Source of the DNA: Platycnemis pennipes
Lineage: Eukaryota > Arthropoda > Insecta > Odonata > Platycnemididae
Reading direction: 5' to 3'
Assembly (NCBI GenBank): GCA_933228895.1
Contig: OW121848.1
Location: 161,340,688-161,404,687, forward strand
Length of the DNA: 64,000 bases
The position numbers and the translations under genes were made by a program. Positions within the stretch are counted from its first letter, which is position 1, and every line of letters starts with the position of its first letter. Shown piece by piece: positions 33,540 to 44,439 of this stretch. The notes under the pieces are model-generated. The model worked only from the letters and a program-made list of their open reading frames with translations. It was not told the origin of the DNA and did no database searches.

Positions 33540-33828
33540 ATCTGCTCTGATATGAAGCTAGAGCAGGTAGAGCAATTTAGCTATCTGGGTAGTGGGTTGG
33601 AGGAAAAAGGGTATAGCAGCTTTGAAGTGAGGAGAATTGCATTGGCAAAAGAAGCTTTTACTCGTAGGCGTGAACTAATGACAGGGGCGTTGAGTAAGGA
33701 AGTGAAAAAAACACTAGTGAAAAGTTTAATATCGAGCGTTGCACTATATGGGGCGGAAACGTGGGCTTTGCGAAAAGAAGATGAAAATAGACTTCGGGCT
33801 TTTGAGACGTGGGTGTGGAGAAGGATGG
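33540..33828 (+). mobile_element. RTE-like LINE fragment, cut by a SINE-like repeat
   Basis: The frame from 33552 reads the post-RT region of an RTE-type ORF: EQVEQFSYLGSGL, FTRRRELMTGALS, VALYGAETWALRKEDENRLR and AFETWVWRRM. Homology ends abruptly after WRRM at 33828, where the 162-bp repeat begins. The ORF is intact over these roughly 90 codons, suggesting moderate age. It belongs to a different subfamily from the 42235 copy (VWRRM against CYRRM). Confidence 0.75.
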
Positions 33829-33990
33829 GTTCATGGTTTTATTCCTTGCGCTCCCTGTGGTTTCCTATACAAAGAGCCCGATGTGTCACATTTGGTTTGT
33901 ATTACGTTCGGTCTCTCCAAATATATCAAGACCAACTTTGAACTCTGGACCTACAGTTAGTAGCCCAAGTCTATTAGCACCAGCATAAAT
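33829..33990 (-). repeat. 162-bp SINE-like repeat, copy 2
   Basis: It has the same length and orientation as copy 1 at 32856 and abuts the LINE fragment exactly. No LINE sequence resumes on its right side, so either the LINE ended here or a deletion accompanied the event. I found no target-site duplication around either copy. Confidence 0.65.
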
Positions 33991-34439
33991 CCCTTTCAAG
34001 TAAAATTCTTGAGCGTATGCATCGACCATACGTGGAGATGCATTAACATAGTGGCAGAAATTGCTTCAGTTGAAATCAATAGGAATCTGTATAACGGCTG
34101 TTTTTAGTCTGTTAACTTAAAATGCGCAGGGCATTAGCCAATTGACATAACAGTATTAAGAATGATATATCAGTCAACAATAGATGCAGTATAGAAGTCA
34201 CCTATATTTCTATGACTTATACAGCAAATTATGTTCACCTATACGTAGTGATTGGTAATGCAGCAAACCTATAGTGGTGAAGTAGAACGACTGACCGTTT
34301 TGAGCGCTTCAAATTTATGTTAGAGAAATACGAGTAGAGATAAACGCGTGAGAGAAATATAATTTTGAAGTCTAATGATTTGAAATCATGACAAGGGCAA
34401 GGGAATTTTGTTGGTAGGGCCCTTTTACCCTTTCACCTG
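33991..34439. other. AT-rich stretch, nothing recognised
   Basis: No frames of note. Confidence 0.4.
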
Positions 34440-34665
34440 CTGATGTACCCTCCCAAATCGCTTCCTCCACTATTCTTCCACAGCGTTGTCGCGACCGCGG
34501 TGCTAACCGCCGGCAGCGACCACAACGGAGTCAAGTTCCGTGCGGCTTCCACCGATGCCGCGGCGCCCGGTCCAGTCCACCAAGGTGAAGCTCGACGGAA
34601 GACCCAGAGATGGGAATCCCCGAAAACATTACTGCGCTCACCGCAGAGACTACATTGATTTAAGA
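34440..34665. other. Short CpG-rich block
   Basis: CpG-dense over about 225 bp with overlapping frames on both strands (34433-34669 minus, 34443-34658 plus). No domain recognised. Confidence 0.4.
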
Positions 34666-35324
34666 ACACCCTGCCCTCTCGTCCTGTTTACTGCACCGAA
34701 GAGGCTATCTAGTTAATGTGAATTTCCAATATTTATCAAATGAAAACCAGAACTGCATTTGCTGCTGGAACCTGAATAATTCACACATTCAAAATGAATG
34801 TAAAAGAAATGAAGTTTTTTCTCACGGTTGACGTAACAGTAATTAATATTCAGTGCTAAAGTAAAAGTATAACGATAATTGATAACTACCAGGTCAGACC
34901 TGATGCTCTAAAATTCATTATTTATATCTGTAGTCGTATACAGAGGATATTGCTGCAAATAAATCCATATTGGAGGTTTTTCAATTGAGAAATTTATCTA
35001 TCGTCTTAATGCAGAAGTTAGCATCTTGATAAATGGCTGCAACTTTAATGGATCGCCAGAAGCTATGGAATGCGGACTTGTGGCCGTGGAATTTCAGCAT
35101 CGGATCTGACTGGCAGATTATATCCGCCAGTTTTTTATCTTTTTGTCAAACACTAAACCAAGGAAGCCAAAAAGACATTAGAAGAAGGAGATTGGTCCAC
35201 AGGGGAGATCATTTTCTTTCCTCGGCGGTAGGGTAGAGTAAAATAAGTAATTGTGGCGGAGATTGTGAAGCGACACTCTTGGCCGCCCTTGGCGTGCTCT
35301 CAGGGGCGCGCAGTCGTCCCAGGT
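34666..35324. other. No gene recognised
   Basis: AT-rich, then a more balanced flank before the next LINE. Short frames only. Confidence 0.4.
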
Positions 35325-35705
35325 ACATCTCCATCTACACGGTACCCTGCAAGCCACCGCGAGGGAGTGTGGCAGGGAGTGAAGATCACCAAACATGCAA
35401 TACCGACATGCAGACAAGCAACTATAGGTTCTCATGCAACTAGGTTGTTAGTATCTGTAGTATGTAAGGGATTAATACATGCATCATGCACTACAGACTA
35501 CTCTAAAATAATTTTTTTACCTATCCTTTTGCTATGCTGCCTATTCTGTTCTCTTAAAGTGCGGGGGAAATATGCCATTTTGAACCTATCAGTACGACAA
35601 TCTATCTCTCTTCTTATTTATCTGGTCGAATCTAGTTTAATACGCTGGTGTTTTTAATATGTGCCTAACATCTTCAGTAAAGATATCCAATTGGAATTTC
35701 TGTCT
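35325..35705 (-). mobile_element. CR1/L2-like LINE, family A, 3' fragment
   Basis: The plus strand starts with the reversed tail ATCTCCATCTACACGG and the 3' stem-loop (TACCCTGCAAGCCACCGCGA..GTGTGGCAGGG). Then comes the UTR with ACATGCAGACAAGCAACTAT and the last roughly 50 codons of the RT C-terminus on the minus strand (KIREIDCRTDRF-like). Homology ends near 35705 within the EKFQSD region. There is no target duplication I can see. Confidence 0.75.
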
Positions 35706-36164
35706 CTCTCGAAGTGCTCTCTCGGAGAAAGGAACTCTGCGGAGTGGCATCGGATGGACCCGAACTGTAAACCAGGAGCGATCCTACCATCTCCCCTCAC
35801 GGAGAGATAGGTGCGAAGTGCACCATCACACCTCCTGTGCTCCGACACTCACTCCAAAAGCGAGTAGTGATTGTGGGACAAGCACGGGTGCCGCGGGATG
35901 TCGACAGTTGTAAAGAGCGGGACGGGGGTGTGTGTTTGAAACCCTTGGCTGCACAGATCGGTGTGCCTGTGTCCGTCTTGCTCTCGGAGGACACTACGAC
36001 GCGAGGGGCACTGCGTCTCATTGACGTCATGGAAGAGGATTAATTGTTTGCGCTCTCCAGCGCTACAATACTGGCCGCGAAATGTTTGACATGTTACCGA
36101 ATTGCTATTGCGTTCCCACTTACGACACCAAGTTACATAACTTTATTAGCATTTTTTCCTCTGT
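35706..36164. other. Moderately CpG-rich stretch, no gene recognised
   Basis: Frames of 64-84 codons on both strands overlap at 35654-36043, none with a domain. Confidence 0.4.
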
Positions 36165-36425
36165 TCATCATCATCATCGGTCAACAATCCTAGGATTGGT
36201 TCGACGCATCCCTCCACTCGATTCTTCTATCGGCCTACGTCTTTATATTGATTCATAGCTCCTCTCTTTTATATCCTTCACAACTTGCTCCATATACCTA
36301 ATACGAGGCCTGCGTTTTCCATTCTTCCCGTTCAGTTTTCCCTCGACAATTTTCTTCATCAGGCCATTGTGTCTCAATATGTGACCCATTAGGTTGTCCC
36401 GTCTTCTTTTTAATGTTTTCAATTT
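36165..36425 (-). mobile_element. RTE-like LINE 3' fragment
   Basis: On the plus strand CATCATCATCATCGGTCAAC leads into CAATCCTAGGATTGGTTCGA and the reversed coding end: CTCCATATACCTAATACGAG, then CCCTCGACAATTTTCTTCAT and CAGGCCATTGTGTCTC. On the minus strand this encodes RHNGLMKKIVEGKLNGKNGK-like sequence. It is truncated at about 36425 within the KTLKRRR region. Confidence 0.8.
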
Positions 36426-36668
36426 TCCTCTGTTACTATATGAAAGCCGTGACTCATTATTTCAAATCAGCTTCGTGCAACTAGCGCTTGAACAGTCCGA
36501 ATATAAACTTTCTTAAATGAAATAATTACCACTTTAATCCAATGCCAGGGAGAGGGGATGATTCTAGTGTCGAGGCGACGCGAAATCTCTCTCATTCGGG
36601 GCGGAACGCCACGTGCATATCTGCTCAGTAATGGATATTAGGATAGGGCAAAAAAAGCGTGGATGAAC
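36426..36668. other. No feature recognised
   Basis: Short spacer between RTE and CR1/L2-like fragments. Confidence 0.35.
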
Positions 36669-37310
36669 AGAATACATCTAAATCTACATAATACCCTGTA
36701 AGCCACCACAAGGGTGCGTGGCAGGGGGTGATTTCTCACCAAACATGCACTACATATCATGCATAAAAAAGGAACAGTATTAATATAGTAGTCAGAAATA
36801 CACTATTTAAAAAATATAGAAATTGCAAAGCAAACATGCAAAAACATTCTGTTAGTAGGGTTAACTTTAAGTACTCATACCAACATGTAGCTACCAATGC
36901 TATTCATTGCTACTCTCCGATAGGACATATTTACCGTTATTCGTATCTCTAATTGTGCGAGGGAAAAGGACATTTTGAATCTGTCAGTTCGGCAATCAAT
37001 TTCTCTACTTTTGTGATTATGGTCCAGTCTGCCATAGTAAGTTGGGGTTCGTAAAATATTTTTAACATCATCACTGAAAATATTGCCTTGGAATTTGTGT
37101 AAGAGATTAAGTCTGAATTTCAACCTGCGATCTGACAATGATTCACATTTCAATTCATTTAATAGACTGGTTACGCTAATATAATTATCGTATCGTCCCA
37201 TTACAAATCTTGCCGATCTTCGCTGCACACCTTTAAGTTCATTACTTAGACCGATTTCGTAGGGATCCCATACACTGGCAGCATATTCCAAATGAGGTCT
37301 AACAAGGGAA
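36669..37310 (-). mobile_element. CR1/L2-like LINE, family B, 5'-truncated
   Basis: The minus frame 36875-37291 reads EYAASVWDPYEIGLSNELKG, QRRSARFVMGRYDN, SLLNELKCESLSDRRLKFRL and REIDCRTDRFKMSF. After SFSLAQLEIRI a frameshift moves the reading into UTR-like sequence. The tail (ATCTAAATCTACATAATACC) and stem-loop are at the left end. The right end at 37310 falls just before the RPHLEYA motif would complete upstream (ACAAGGGA). It faces the 38080 copy head to head. Confidence 0.85.
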
Positions 37311-38079
37311 TATTAGGAGAGAATAGGTGCACCCAACGTCTGCACTGGGTCGCTTCTTAGCAGCGGTGCATTAATCTCCGTTTAGCCTCAAGAGTTTTTC
37401 AAATTATTTCGATCGCAAATCGATCTGGTCCCAATGGCGCGTCCCGAGGCTGGTTCGGAGGAGCTCAGGGAAACAAACCGGTCTACTCCTCTCTTCCGAT
37501 GTTTGCATCTTGTGTATTCCTCAGCCTCCCCACGAGAATCAGGAGGGAAGACGAGGAAAAAAGTTGAAAATCGGGAGACAAATTAATGAAGACACTCTCC
37601 TCCAGTTGGTGCGGCTTCCCAACAACAACATGTCTCTCCGGAGGACCGGTTTCATTCGCGTCCCAAGTTCATAATCGATTCAACATCATGAGCTCCCTTT
37701 GTCTCTCGGTTTTTTTCCACCCACTTTTTTTCCGTTTCCGTGCTTCGCAGTAAAAGTGCTCGTTGGAGACTTTGATTCCGAGAACGCAATTAAAAGATTA
37801 GCGAAACAATTATCGGAGTGGGTTCAACCGGCCATGCATCCGCAGTCTTCGACGCGCTCAATGTAAACGAGGACTCCGCTTCGGACACGCGCGAGCCAGA
37901 GGGAGCGGTTGCGAGTTGCAGCGAAGGGATCACTTCTGTGAACTTGGCGCACAGCAGCGGAGGTGAGCCCTGTTACCTATCGTCAGGGCTATCTCCTTCC
38001 AATTAAACGCTGCTCCCACCCGCAGGGATGGTTCATTTTACTGCTGGCCATTCGCACAATGCAACATGTGCTTTAGCAA
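37311..38079. other. No gene recognised
   Basis: Mixed composition. The 62-codon frame at 37818-38006 has no motif. It is the spacer between two family B LINE copies in opposite orientation. Confidence 0.4.
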
Positions 38080-38727
38080 CTAAACGGTCTTTCCTGGGGT
38101 AAACACATACGTGAAATAATGGGTCAAGCCAATCGTAAACTGGGATTCATCAAAAGAGTACTGGGTAAATGTGACGATCATGTACGAGAAATCAGGTACT
38201 TTTCCCTTGTAAGACCTCATTTGGAATATGCTGCCAGTGTATGGGATCCCTACGAAATCGGTCAGAATAATGAACTCAATAGACTTAATCTCTTAAAAAA
38301 ATTCCAAGACAATATTTTCAGTGATCATGTTAAAAATATTTTTCGAACCCCAACTTACTATGGTAGACTGGACCATAATCACAAAATTAGAGAAATTGAT
38401 TGCCGAACTGACCGATTCAAAATGTCCTTTTTCCCTCGTACAATTAGAGATACGAATAACGGTAAATATGTCCTATCGGAGAGTGGCAATGAATAGCATT
38501 GGTAGCTACATGTTGGTATGAGTACTTAAAGTTAACCCTACTAACAGAATGCTTTTGCATGTTTGCTTTCCAATTTCTATCTTTTTTACATAGTATAGTT
38601 CTGACTACTATATTAATACTATTCCTTTTTTATGCATGATATGAAGTGCATGTTTGGTGAGAATCACCCCCTGCCACACACCTTTGTGGTGGCTTGCAGG
38701 GTATTATGTATATGTAGATGTAGAACG
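38080..38727 (+). mobile_element. CR1/L2-like LINE, family B, with internal deletion
   Basis: The frame 38119-38496 begins MGQANRKLGFIKRVLGKCDD, continues SLVRPHLEYAASVWDPYEIG, then jumps from NNEL to NRLNLLKKFQD. About 60 codons with the QRRSARFV and NELxWESLSDRRLKF motifs are missing, and the reading frame is preserved. It ends in the usual frameshifted C-terminus, UTR, stem-loop (CCCTGCCACACACCTTTGTG..GCAGGG) and GTATATGTAGATGTAGA tail at 38727. Confidence 0.85.
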
Positions 38728-39336
38728 GTGTTATTAATGGTGACCTGATATTTGTTTTTCTCGAGGTATTTTTAAGTTAATGATGGGCATTCGATTGAAT
38801 CGAAAATGGAAATATGATCGAGAAACGTGGGAAATTGAAAAACAATCGTATCATTCCACAGAATGTAAAGTACTTCCAGGAAGCGAAACCTAAAGTAATT
38901 GATTGTAGGTATGTTTGAAATACATTAAATTAGAGTATTATTGAAGAAAAAGTTCATCGATTGAAAAGTAGGAATACTGAAAGACATTATCATGAACACG
39001 TAAAAAACTTGTGCATTAGACATTGGAGGATGTATTAGTTCGTTGGTTTCCGTGGAGTCAGTCAGTCATTGTGCGTCTGCGTGCTGTACAGACGACAGTG
39101 TAAGGTCGGCTGAAGATCGGATTATAACGTAAATAATATATTTACGTCATTGCCCTATGAATACATGGCATAAATTTTAGTCTTAATATGCAAATTTATT
39201 TTCCAAACGCCTACATGTGGAAAACTTCATCTGATCGCAAAACATGAAAATATATTTTTGGGACCTTTGAGAAGCTTTAGAAATTGAAAGAGAAACGTCA
39301 TTCGGGTAATTGAATGATCAACAATGAAAGAATAAA
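38728..39336. other. AT-rich stretch, nothing recognised
   Basis: No frames or repeats of note. Confidence 0.4.
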
Positions 39337-39401
39337 GGGGGGGGTGGAGGGGGGGGTGGAGGGGGGGGGGTGGAGGGGGGGGGGGGTGGAGGGGGGGGGG
39401 G
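39337..39401 (+). repeat. G-run minisatellite
   Basis: G-runs of 8, 8, 10, 12 and 11 bases are separated by TGGA. The run length grows along the array before ending at GAATTC. It lies where the related MITE at 20210 has a short GGGGGGTGGGCGGAGGGGGG tract, so it is best seen as an expansion of that internal sequence. Strong quadruplex-forming potential. Confidence 0.9.
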
Positions 39402-39605
39402 AATTCGCTTCTTCGGTAAATTGAAACAAATCAGCCTTGCCCATTCGGTGCCGACATGTTAAAAATCTCTTCCCTTAATTTTCAGTGTATGGTATTTACA
39501 TTTACAGTGCCCATACTTATCTCTTTTCACTGGTAATATTCACTGCTAAAATCAGAGCAAAAAAATTATTGGGAAAAAAACTTAGGGGAGGGGCTGAAGC
39601 GCCAG
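39402..39605 (+). mobile_element. Truncated copy of the hAT-like MITE
   Basis: Shared blocks with 20280-20665 include TTGAAACAAATCAGCCTTGC, TCAGTG..TGGTA, CAGTGCCCAT.CTTATCTCTT and ATTATTGGGA..AAA.TT. They are in the same order and separated by deletions relative to that copy. The CAGGCACGTAG termini are absent on both sides. The copy plus minisatellite spans 39337-39605. Confidence 0.7.
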
Positions 39606-40639
39606 AAGAAAATGATAAAGAATATTTAAATGATGACCTACAAGCAACTGAAAAATAATGATATACATGGCAGTTAGAATGAAATTTAAAATATTATATA
39701 GTAATAAATTTTTGGAAAAAGAATTGTTCTCCTCCTAGCACGTACAAAATAAGTAATAATGAATTACAAACGTGGGTTACAGCTCGTTTTTATGGTAATC
39801 TCTTATGGGTATGGCTCTTATGGTAACAGAAGTCTCTGAGCTAGGAGTAAGTCCTCTCTTTCTTAGGTGTACCGACTGTTCCCCGTCACAAGAATGAGGT
39901 GTGCGTCTGGAAATGCGAATGGACTTCCTCGGGCGTCGCTCGGCCTCGAGGTGGATTTGCATACGATCGGCAGCCTCGGCGGAAGGGAGTAACTGGATCG
40001 TCTGCAACATTGAGGAAGTGACGAGCTGCATCCTTCCGTGCGTCATACTTCTCCCGCCCTTGTGTCGCGACGCATTGCTTCTCACAATTGCGGAGACGGC
40101 AGTATGCAAGTACATCCCCAGTGAACTATCTAATGGCACAGGCCGAGGTGCAAAACATGTCTCACCCTCGTCACATATTTCTGTTTGCTCTCAACATTGA
40201 CGAAACATCCTCCAATTATTTTCACCCATCGATCCTAAAGAATGCGAACGGATATGTAGCTGAAAAGTACTAGGCGAGACAATTACCCCCACTCAAGTAA
40301 TGTTACCAAGACATGCACATATTGTCTTATGTACAACCTTTTTAAAACACTTAACACTTTTTAAAAACGAAATCGACAGTTACAGATGTACGTCAACAAT
40401 ATATAAGCACTGTGAGAATTTTTTTTTCAATTTTTGGGCTATTAACGTAGTGTGCGACTCATATAGTTCCTGTTTGATATTTCTCCTTGGGATCAGGGCC
40501 TCTTCTACTTATCTTTGAATTAATCCTGTCCACTCATGTTGGTTGCTTGATTAAGATGTTATGTGCTACAGATCTGTGCAGTTTCCCGGTAGTTTTCCTC
40601 TCCAATTCTATGCTCTAAATGCCTTTATTAAATAGGGAT
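39606..40639. other. No gene recognised
   Basis: AT-rich, with a more balanced patch at 39840-40150 in which frames of 61-120 codons overlap on both strands. No domain seen. Confidence 0.4.
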
Positions 40640-41350
40640 TTATACCTCCCTCCCTCCTCATAAAAAAAGCCACGGCCTCTAAAGTATCCCCCCCCCTCCA
40701 GCGTCCCACTTCTCGTCCGACGTCGAAAAAACCAAGAGAGGGCTCTCTCGGCCGCCGCCGCCTCTCCTCGCCCCAATGACTTCATCCGAATATCCCACCA
40801 CGAAGAAGGAGGGGGAGGAGAAGCCCGGTACCACACACACAAACACACGCACGCACGCCCATCCCCCTCGTACGCGCCCTTCAACCCTCATCCCCACCTC
40901 CTGACACGAACACAAACTCGCACGCACGCACACAGATACGCATGTCGAGTGATCCCTCACCACACACACCCCCTCCCCCCGGCCCGGCGCTTAAGAGGGC
41001 GACCCCCTGCTCCTCGCCTCACTCCAGATACCGGTCCCTCCCTCCCTCCCCCCCATCCCTCCATTTCGCCGCCCCCTCAAAAACCACCGCTCGCCCTCCG
41101 CCAGCTCGTGTGTGGTCCCTGGGACTGAGTGTCCTCGACAGAGAAAGAAGAGGGAGGGAAGGAGTCTCTCTCTCTCTCTCGAAAAGGGGGAGTGGGTGGG
41201 GGGGGGTTGAGGGGCCCTGTGGGTCGCGGAAAGGGAATGCGGACGCGGTGGAGGGGGTTCCTTTGGACGGGGAAGGCAACGCTATATGGGGGAAACGGGC
41301 TGGACCTCAAGGAAGGACTCCCACCCTGGAAGCAAGTAATCCTCTTCTGC
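40640..41350. other. GC/CpG-rich block with CA and TC microsatellites
   Basis: The left half is C-rich with ACACAC and CGCACGCA repeats (40838-40858, 40919-40935); the right half is G-rich with a (TC)n run at 41163-41180. Strand composition thus flips inside the block. The 72-137 codon frames on both strands are compositional. Confidence 0.5.
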
Positions 41351-41656
41351 ATTGACTTAGTGGCGAGAGTCTCGTCCCGGAATCAATTTGACAAGCACTG
41401 CTCCAAAATGCTGCCTCGCAAGGAGTCCGCCGAGTCTCAACGTCATCCGCTCACATCGGAGTCCCAAAGCTCTCTCGGCGCTAAAGTGATTCTCGCCCCA
41501 ATGCAGTGGGGAGGTCTGGCATAGTATTTATTCTTTGCTCCACCGACTTGGAAATGACTGCGATTTTTCGCCTTGATTATCTTAATCACGATCAATCTAA
41601 TGAGTGACTACGTTCCTCATCCATGAGCTTCAAATCTGGTTCGAAAGAGCTACGAA
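41351..41656. other. No gene recognised
   Basis: Transition from the GC-rich block to AT-rich DNA. No signal. Confidence 0.35.
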
Positions 41657-41724
41657 CATCTGCATATACACGATACCCTGCAAGCCACCGCGAAGGTATG
41701 TGGCAGGGGGTGAATATCACCAAG
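41657..41724 (-). mobile_element. CR1/L2-like LINE 3' terminal fragment
   Basis: Only the reversed tail (CATCTGCATATACACGATAC) and the 3' stem-loop CCCTGCAAGCCACCGCGAAG..GTGTGGCAGGG-like sequence are present, about 68 bp. Such tail-only copies arise by severe 5' truncation during target-primed reverse transcription. Confidence 0.7.
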
Positions 41725-42234
41725 ACGGATGGAGTCTATAAACTGCTAGTTTTGTTCATTCGGGGGCGGAGGGACCATAACCACCATAACCATTCGTTGG
41801 GCACTGAAATTTACTAGAACGACAAAGCGGCTGAATATACTGTTTCGTGTTTCATGCGCCCTGTGGACACTTTTCGTTGAATTAAGGTGGATGATTGACG
41901 TTAGTGCGTTTTCGGACAGTCTGAAGGACGAGAGAAGATAGAGGAAAAAATGGGAAGTTTTATTAGAAAATCGTCTTCCTACTCCTTTGAGTGCAGAAAG
42001 ATTTTCAATGGAAATCGTAAAACGAAAAATTTAATTTTATTGTTAATGGTTTTGGATAATTTATGCTTCGCAAAATTTAACACCTTCTCTTTTTCCATAA
42101 TATTGAGCCTGATTCGGCTCTTTGCGGTTTTAAAACAATCAGTGAAGATCATATATCTTCCGGGCACAATGAAGTGTGCATCTACGTCTCCTTGTCACCC
42201 TGAGAGACACCCTTAGGGGCGTACGGCAGTTAGC
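41725..42234. other. AT-rich stretch, nothing recognised
   Basis: The overlapping frames at 41950-42216 have no domain. TAGGGGCGTACGG at 42212 also occurs at 15278, just before another RTE copy, which may be coincidence. Confidence 0.35.
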
Positions 42235-43370
42235 GATAGGTCACCATCCGTGACGTTAACCATTAGGGTATTGAAAGAAGTGGCTGGAAAGGAACGACCT
42301 AGTAGGCCGGCGGAGGTCATAAAGGAGGACAAAAATACCACTCCCTGACCTTCCTTTGCTATCAAACGTTGCGGGATCAATTTAAATCGACCGTAAACTA
42401 AATTGATGCAGTATTCATGGTAGATAATCAAATCAGGACCCAGCAGTACAAAAGCAAGCATAAAGAAAGGAATGAGGCGAGGATGTGCACTGTCTCCCGT
42501 ATTATTCAATGTCTACATCGAGGAAGCCATCTTAGAAGTCAAAGAAAAGTCTCCGGGAGTGAATATGCACGGGGAGAAAATCAGAATGCTACGATTCGCC
42601 GATGACATAGCAGTCGTGGCAGTAACAGAAGGAGATTTAAATAAGACACTAGGAAATATGGATAGAACAATGACCAGATATCATCTGAAGATCACTAAAA
42701 AGAAAAGTAAGGTATTGGTATGTAGTAGGAGAAAGGAAGCCAGCACCAATATTAAACTAGGAAAACAAAAATCAAGGAGTTACAAGAGTTCTGTTACCTG
42801 GGAAGCCGAGTAACCAGCGATGGACGAAGTAAAAGAGAAATTGCCAGTAGAATTTCCCAAACAGAAAAGGCATTTTACCAGAAGAAGATTTTGCTTACAG
42901 CTGCAAATACAAGCGTGAAAGTGAAGAAACATTTCATTAGAACATATATATGGAGCATTCTACTATATTGCAGCCAGGAATGGACAATAACAGCAGCAGA
43001 GAAGTCCAGGTTGGAAGCATTTGAAATGTGGTGCTACCGAAGAATGATGAAGATAAAATGGATCGATCGAGTGACAAACGTAAAAGTGCTAAGAAGAGTG
43101 GGAGAGAAGAGATGCCTACTGAAAACCTTAAAGAGAAGACGGAACAACTTAATAGGCCACGATGGCCTGATGAAGACAATCGTCGAGGGAAAAGTGAACC
43201 GGAAGAATGGAAAAGGCAGGCCTCGTAAGAGGTAAATGGAGCAAGTTGTGAAGGATTTAAAAGAGAGGAGCTACGTTAATATGAAGAGGTTGGCCGATAG
43301 AAGAATCGAGTGGAGGGCTGCGTCAAACCAATCCTAGGACTGTTGGCCGTTGATGATGATGATACACAGT
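42235..43370 (+). mobile_element. RTE-like LINE, most complete copy in the window
   Basis: It encodes the second half of an RTE-type reverse transcriptase. RT motifs are visible in order: RGCALSPVLFNVYIEEAI (42478-42531) and RFADDIAVV, the catalytic FADD site (42591-42617). After a one-frame shift near 42765 come the ELQEFCYLGSRVTSDGRS thumb-like region, FIRTYIWSILLYCSQEWT, EAFEMWCYRRMMKIKW and NNLIGHDGLMKTIVEG. The stop at 43233 (GGTAAATGG where another copy has GGTATATGG-type sequence) looks like a nonsense mutation, since the frame continues to a family-like end. Four codons are missing at GH/DGL. The tail ends with CCTAGGACTGTTGGCC and GATGATGATGATAC. The endonuclease half is absent, so it is non-functional. 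Confidence 0.85.
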
Positions 43371-44439
43371 GGACCGAATGAAGCCTATTCAGAGAGTAAT
43401 TACACGGCTGTGTACTGTAGGAATATGTTATTTGCACATAAATTGAAATAGCCGAAGAGTTTTGTTTAGGAACCTTCAACTGCCATCATTATCTCTCTCC
43501 AGCATAATTAAGCATAATAGAAGGGCAATGAGTTGATGATATGATTAAAGTGTAAATATCCCACACAGAAAGTCTTTGATATCCCTAGTCAACAGGCGTT
43601 GCGACCGAATTGTGTCGACATGCAATATTGGCTTCCTTTCGCAGCGAAACGTCGGCATGCGTTAACGCTGAATTAAGATGACTCCAAATACAAGGATCAC
43701 TTCCCTGTCGCCAACTCTTTATACTAAGTTGACATTTAGATCCTCCAATGGCCTGTCACATCCGATTTTCCAGTCACTGGATCACAAGACGCTAACATCT
43801 ATAGTTACTTTGATAGGTGAACCTGAAAGGAGATTCTCTCTCAGATTTCTCTCATCTGTCTTAGAAAATTTAATGAAATTCAATCGAGGCCATCTGACGT
43901 AGCGTAAATGATTAAAGAAATTAATAAATTAAATTATTGACATCTTATGAAATCCGTGACAGGACTTATGAGCGTTCTAAAATCCATGCACCGTGGGAAA
44001 AAAATTTCCTCATTTTTTATACGAGCCAATGCTCCCCGCTTCTGAATGTAATATAATCTTAAACTCTCATTGCATGAAAGCTTTGGCAAAATCAATTTTC
44101 TCCCAATATATTCCACACATCTGACAAGGTAATCCATCTATGCGGTACCACTATGAGATTTCTACGCTCCTGAGTTCGTATATGTTTCGTTCGTTTATAC
44201 ATTGATTATCAAAAGTTATTGAATGAAGTGGAACATATATATGCCTGTGGAACACTCCATAGATGATGGTATGGTCGGTATTATAAAATACGTAGTAAGA
44301 GAGCGCTTGCATTATCGAGTTCAATTTACCAGTGGGTGAGCGAAGATGGAATTGGTAGTAGTTATCATTTCTGGACTTTCAAGATGAAATTATCAGAATT
44401 GTCTACTGTGTCCGTAACCGTGCGTGTCACTCTGGATCA
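43371..44439. other. No gene recognised
   Basis: AT-rich DNA with frames of at most 74 codons. No structural repeat found. Confidence 0.4.

Noticed and set aside
39337..39401. Telomere-like or CRISPR-like array
   Set aside because: The unit is a variable G-run plus TGGA without regular spacers or conserved unit length; it is an expanded simple repeat within a MITE copy.
42212..42224. TAGGGGCGTACGG shared with 15278 as a common insertion target
   Set aside because: At 15278 the real target duplication is the next 11 bp, and at 42212 no second copy is found at the element's 3' end; the 13-bp match is probably chance.
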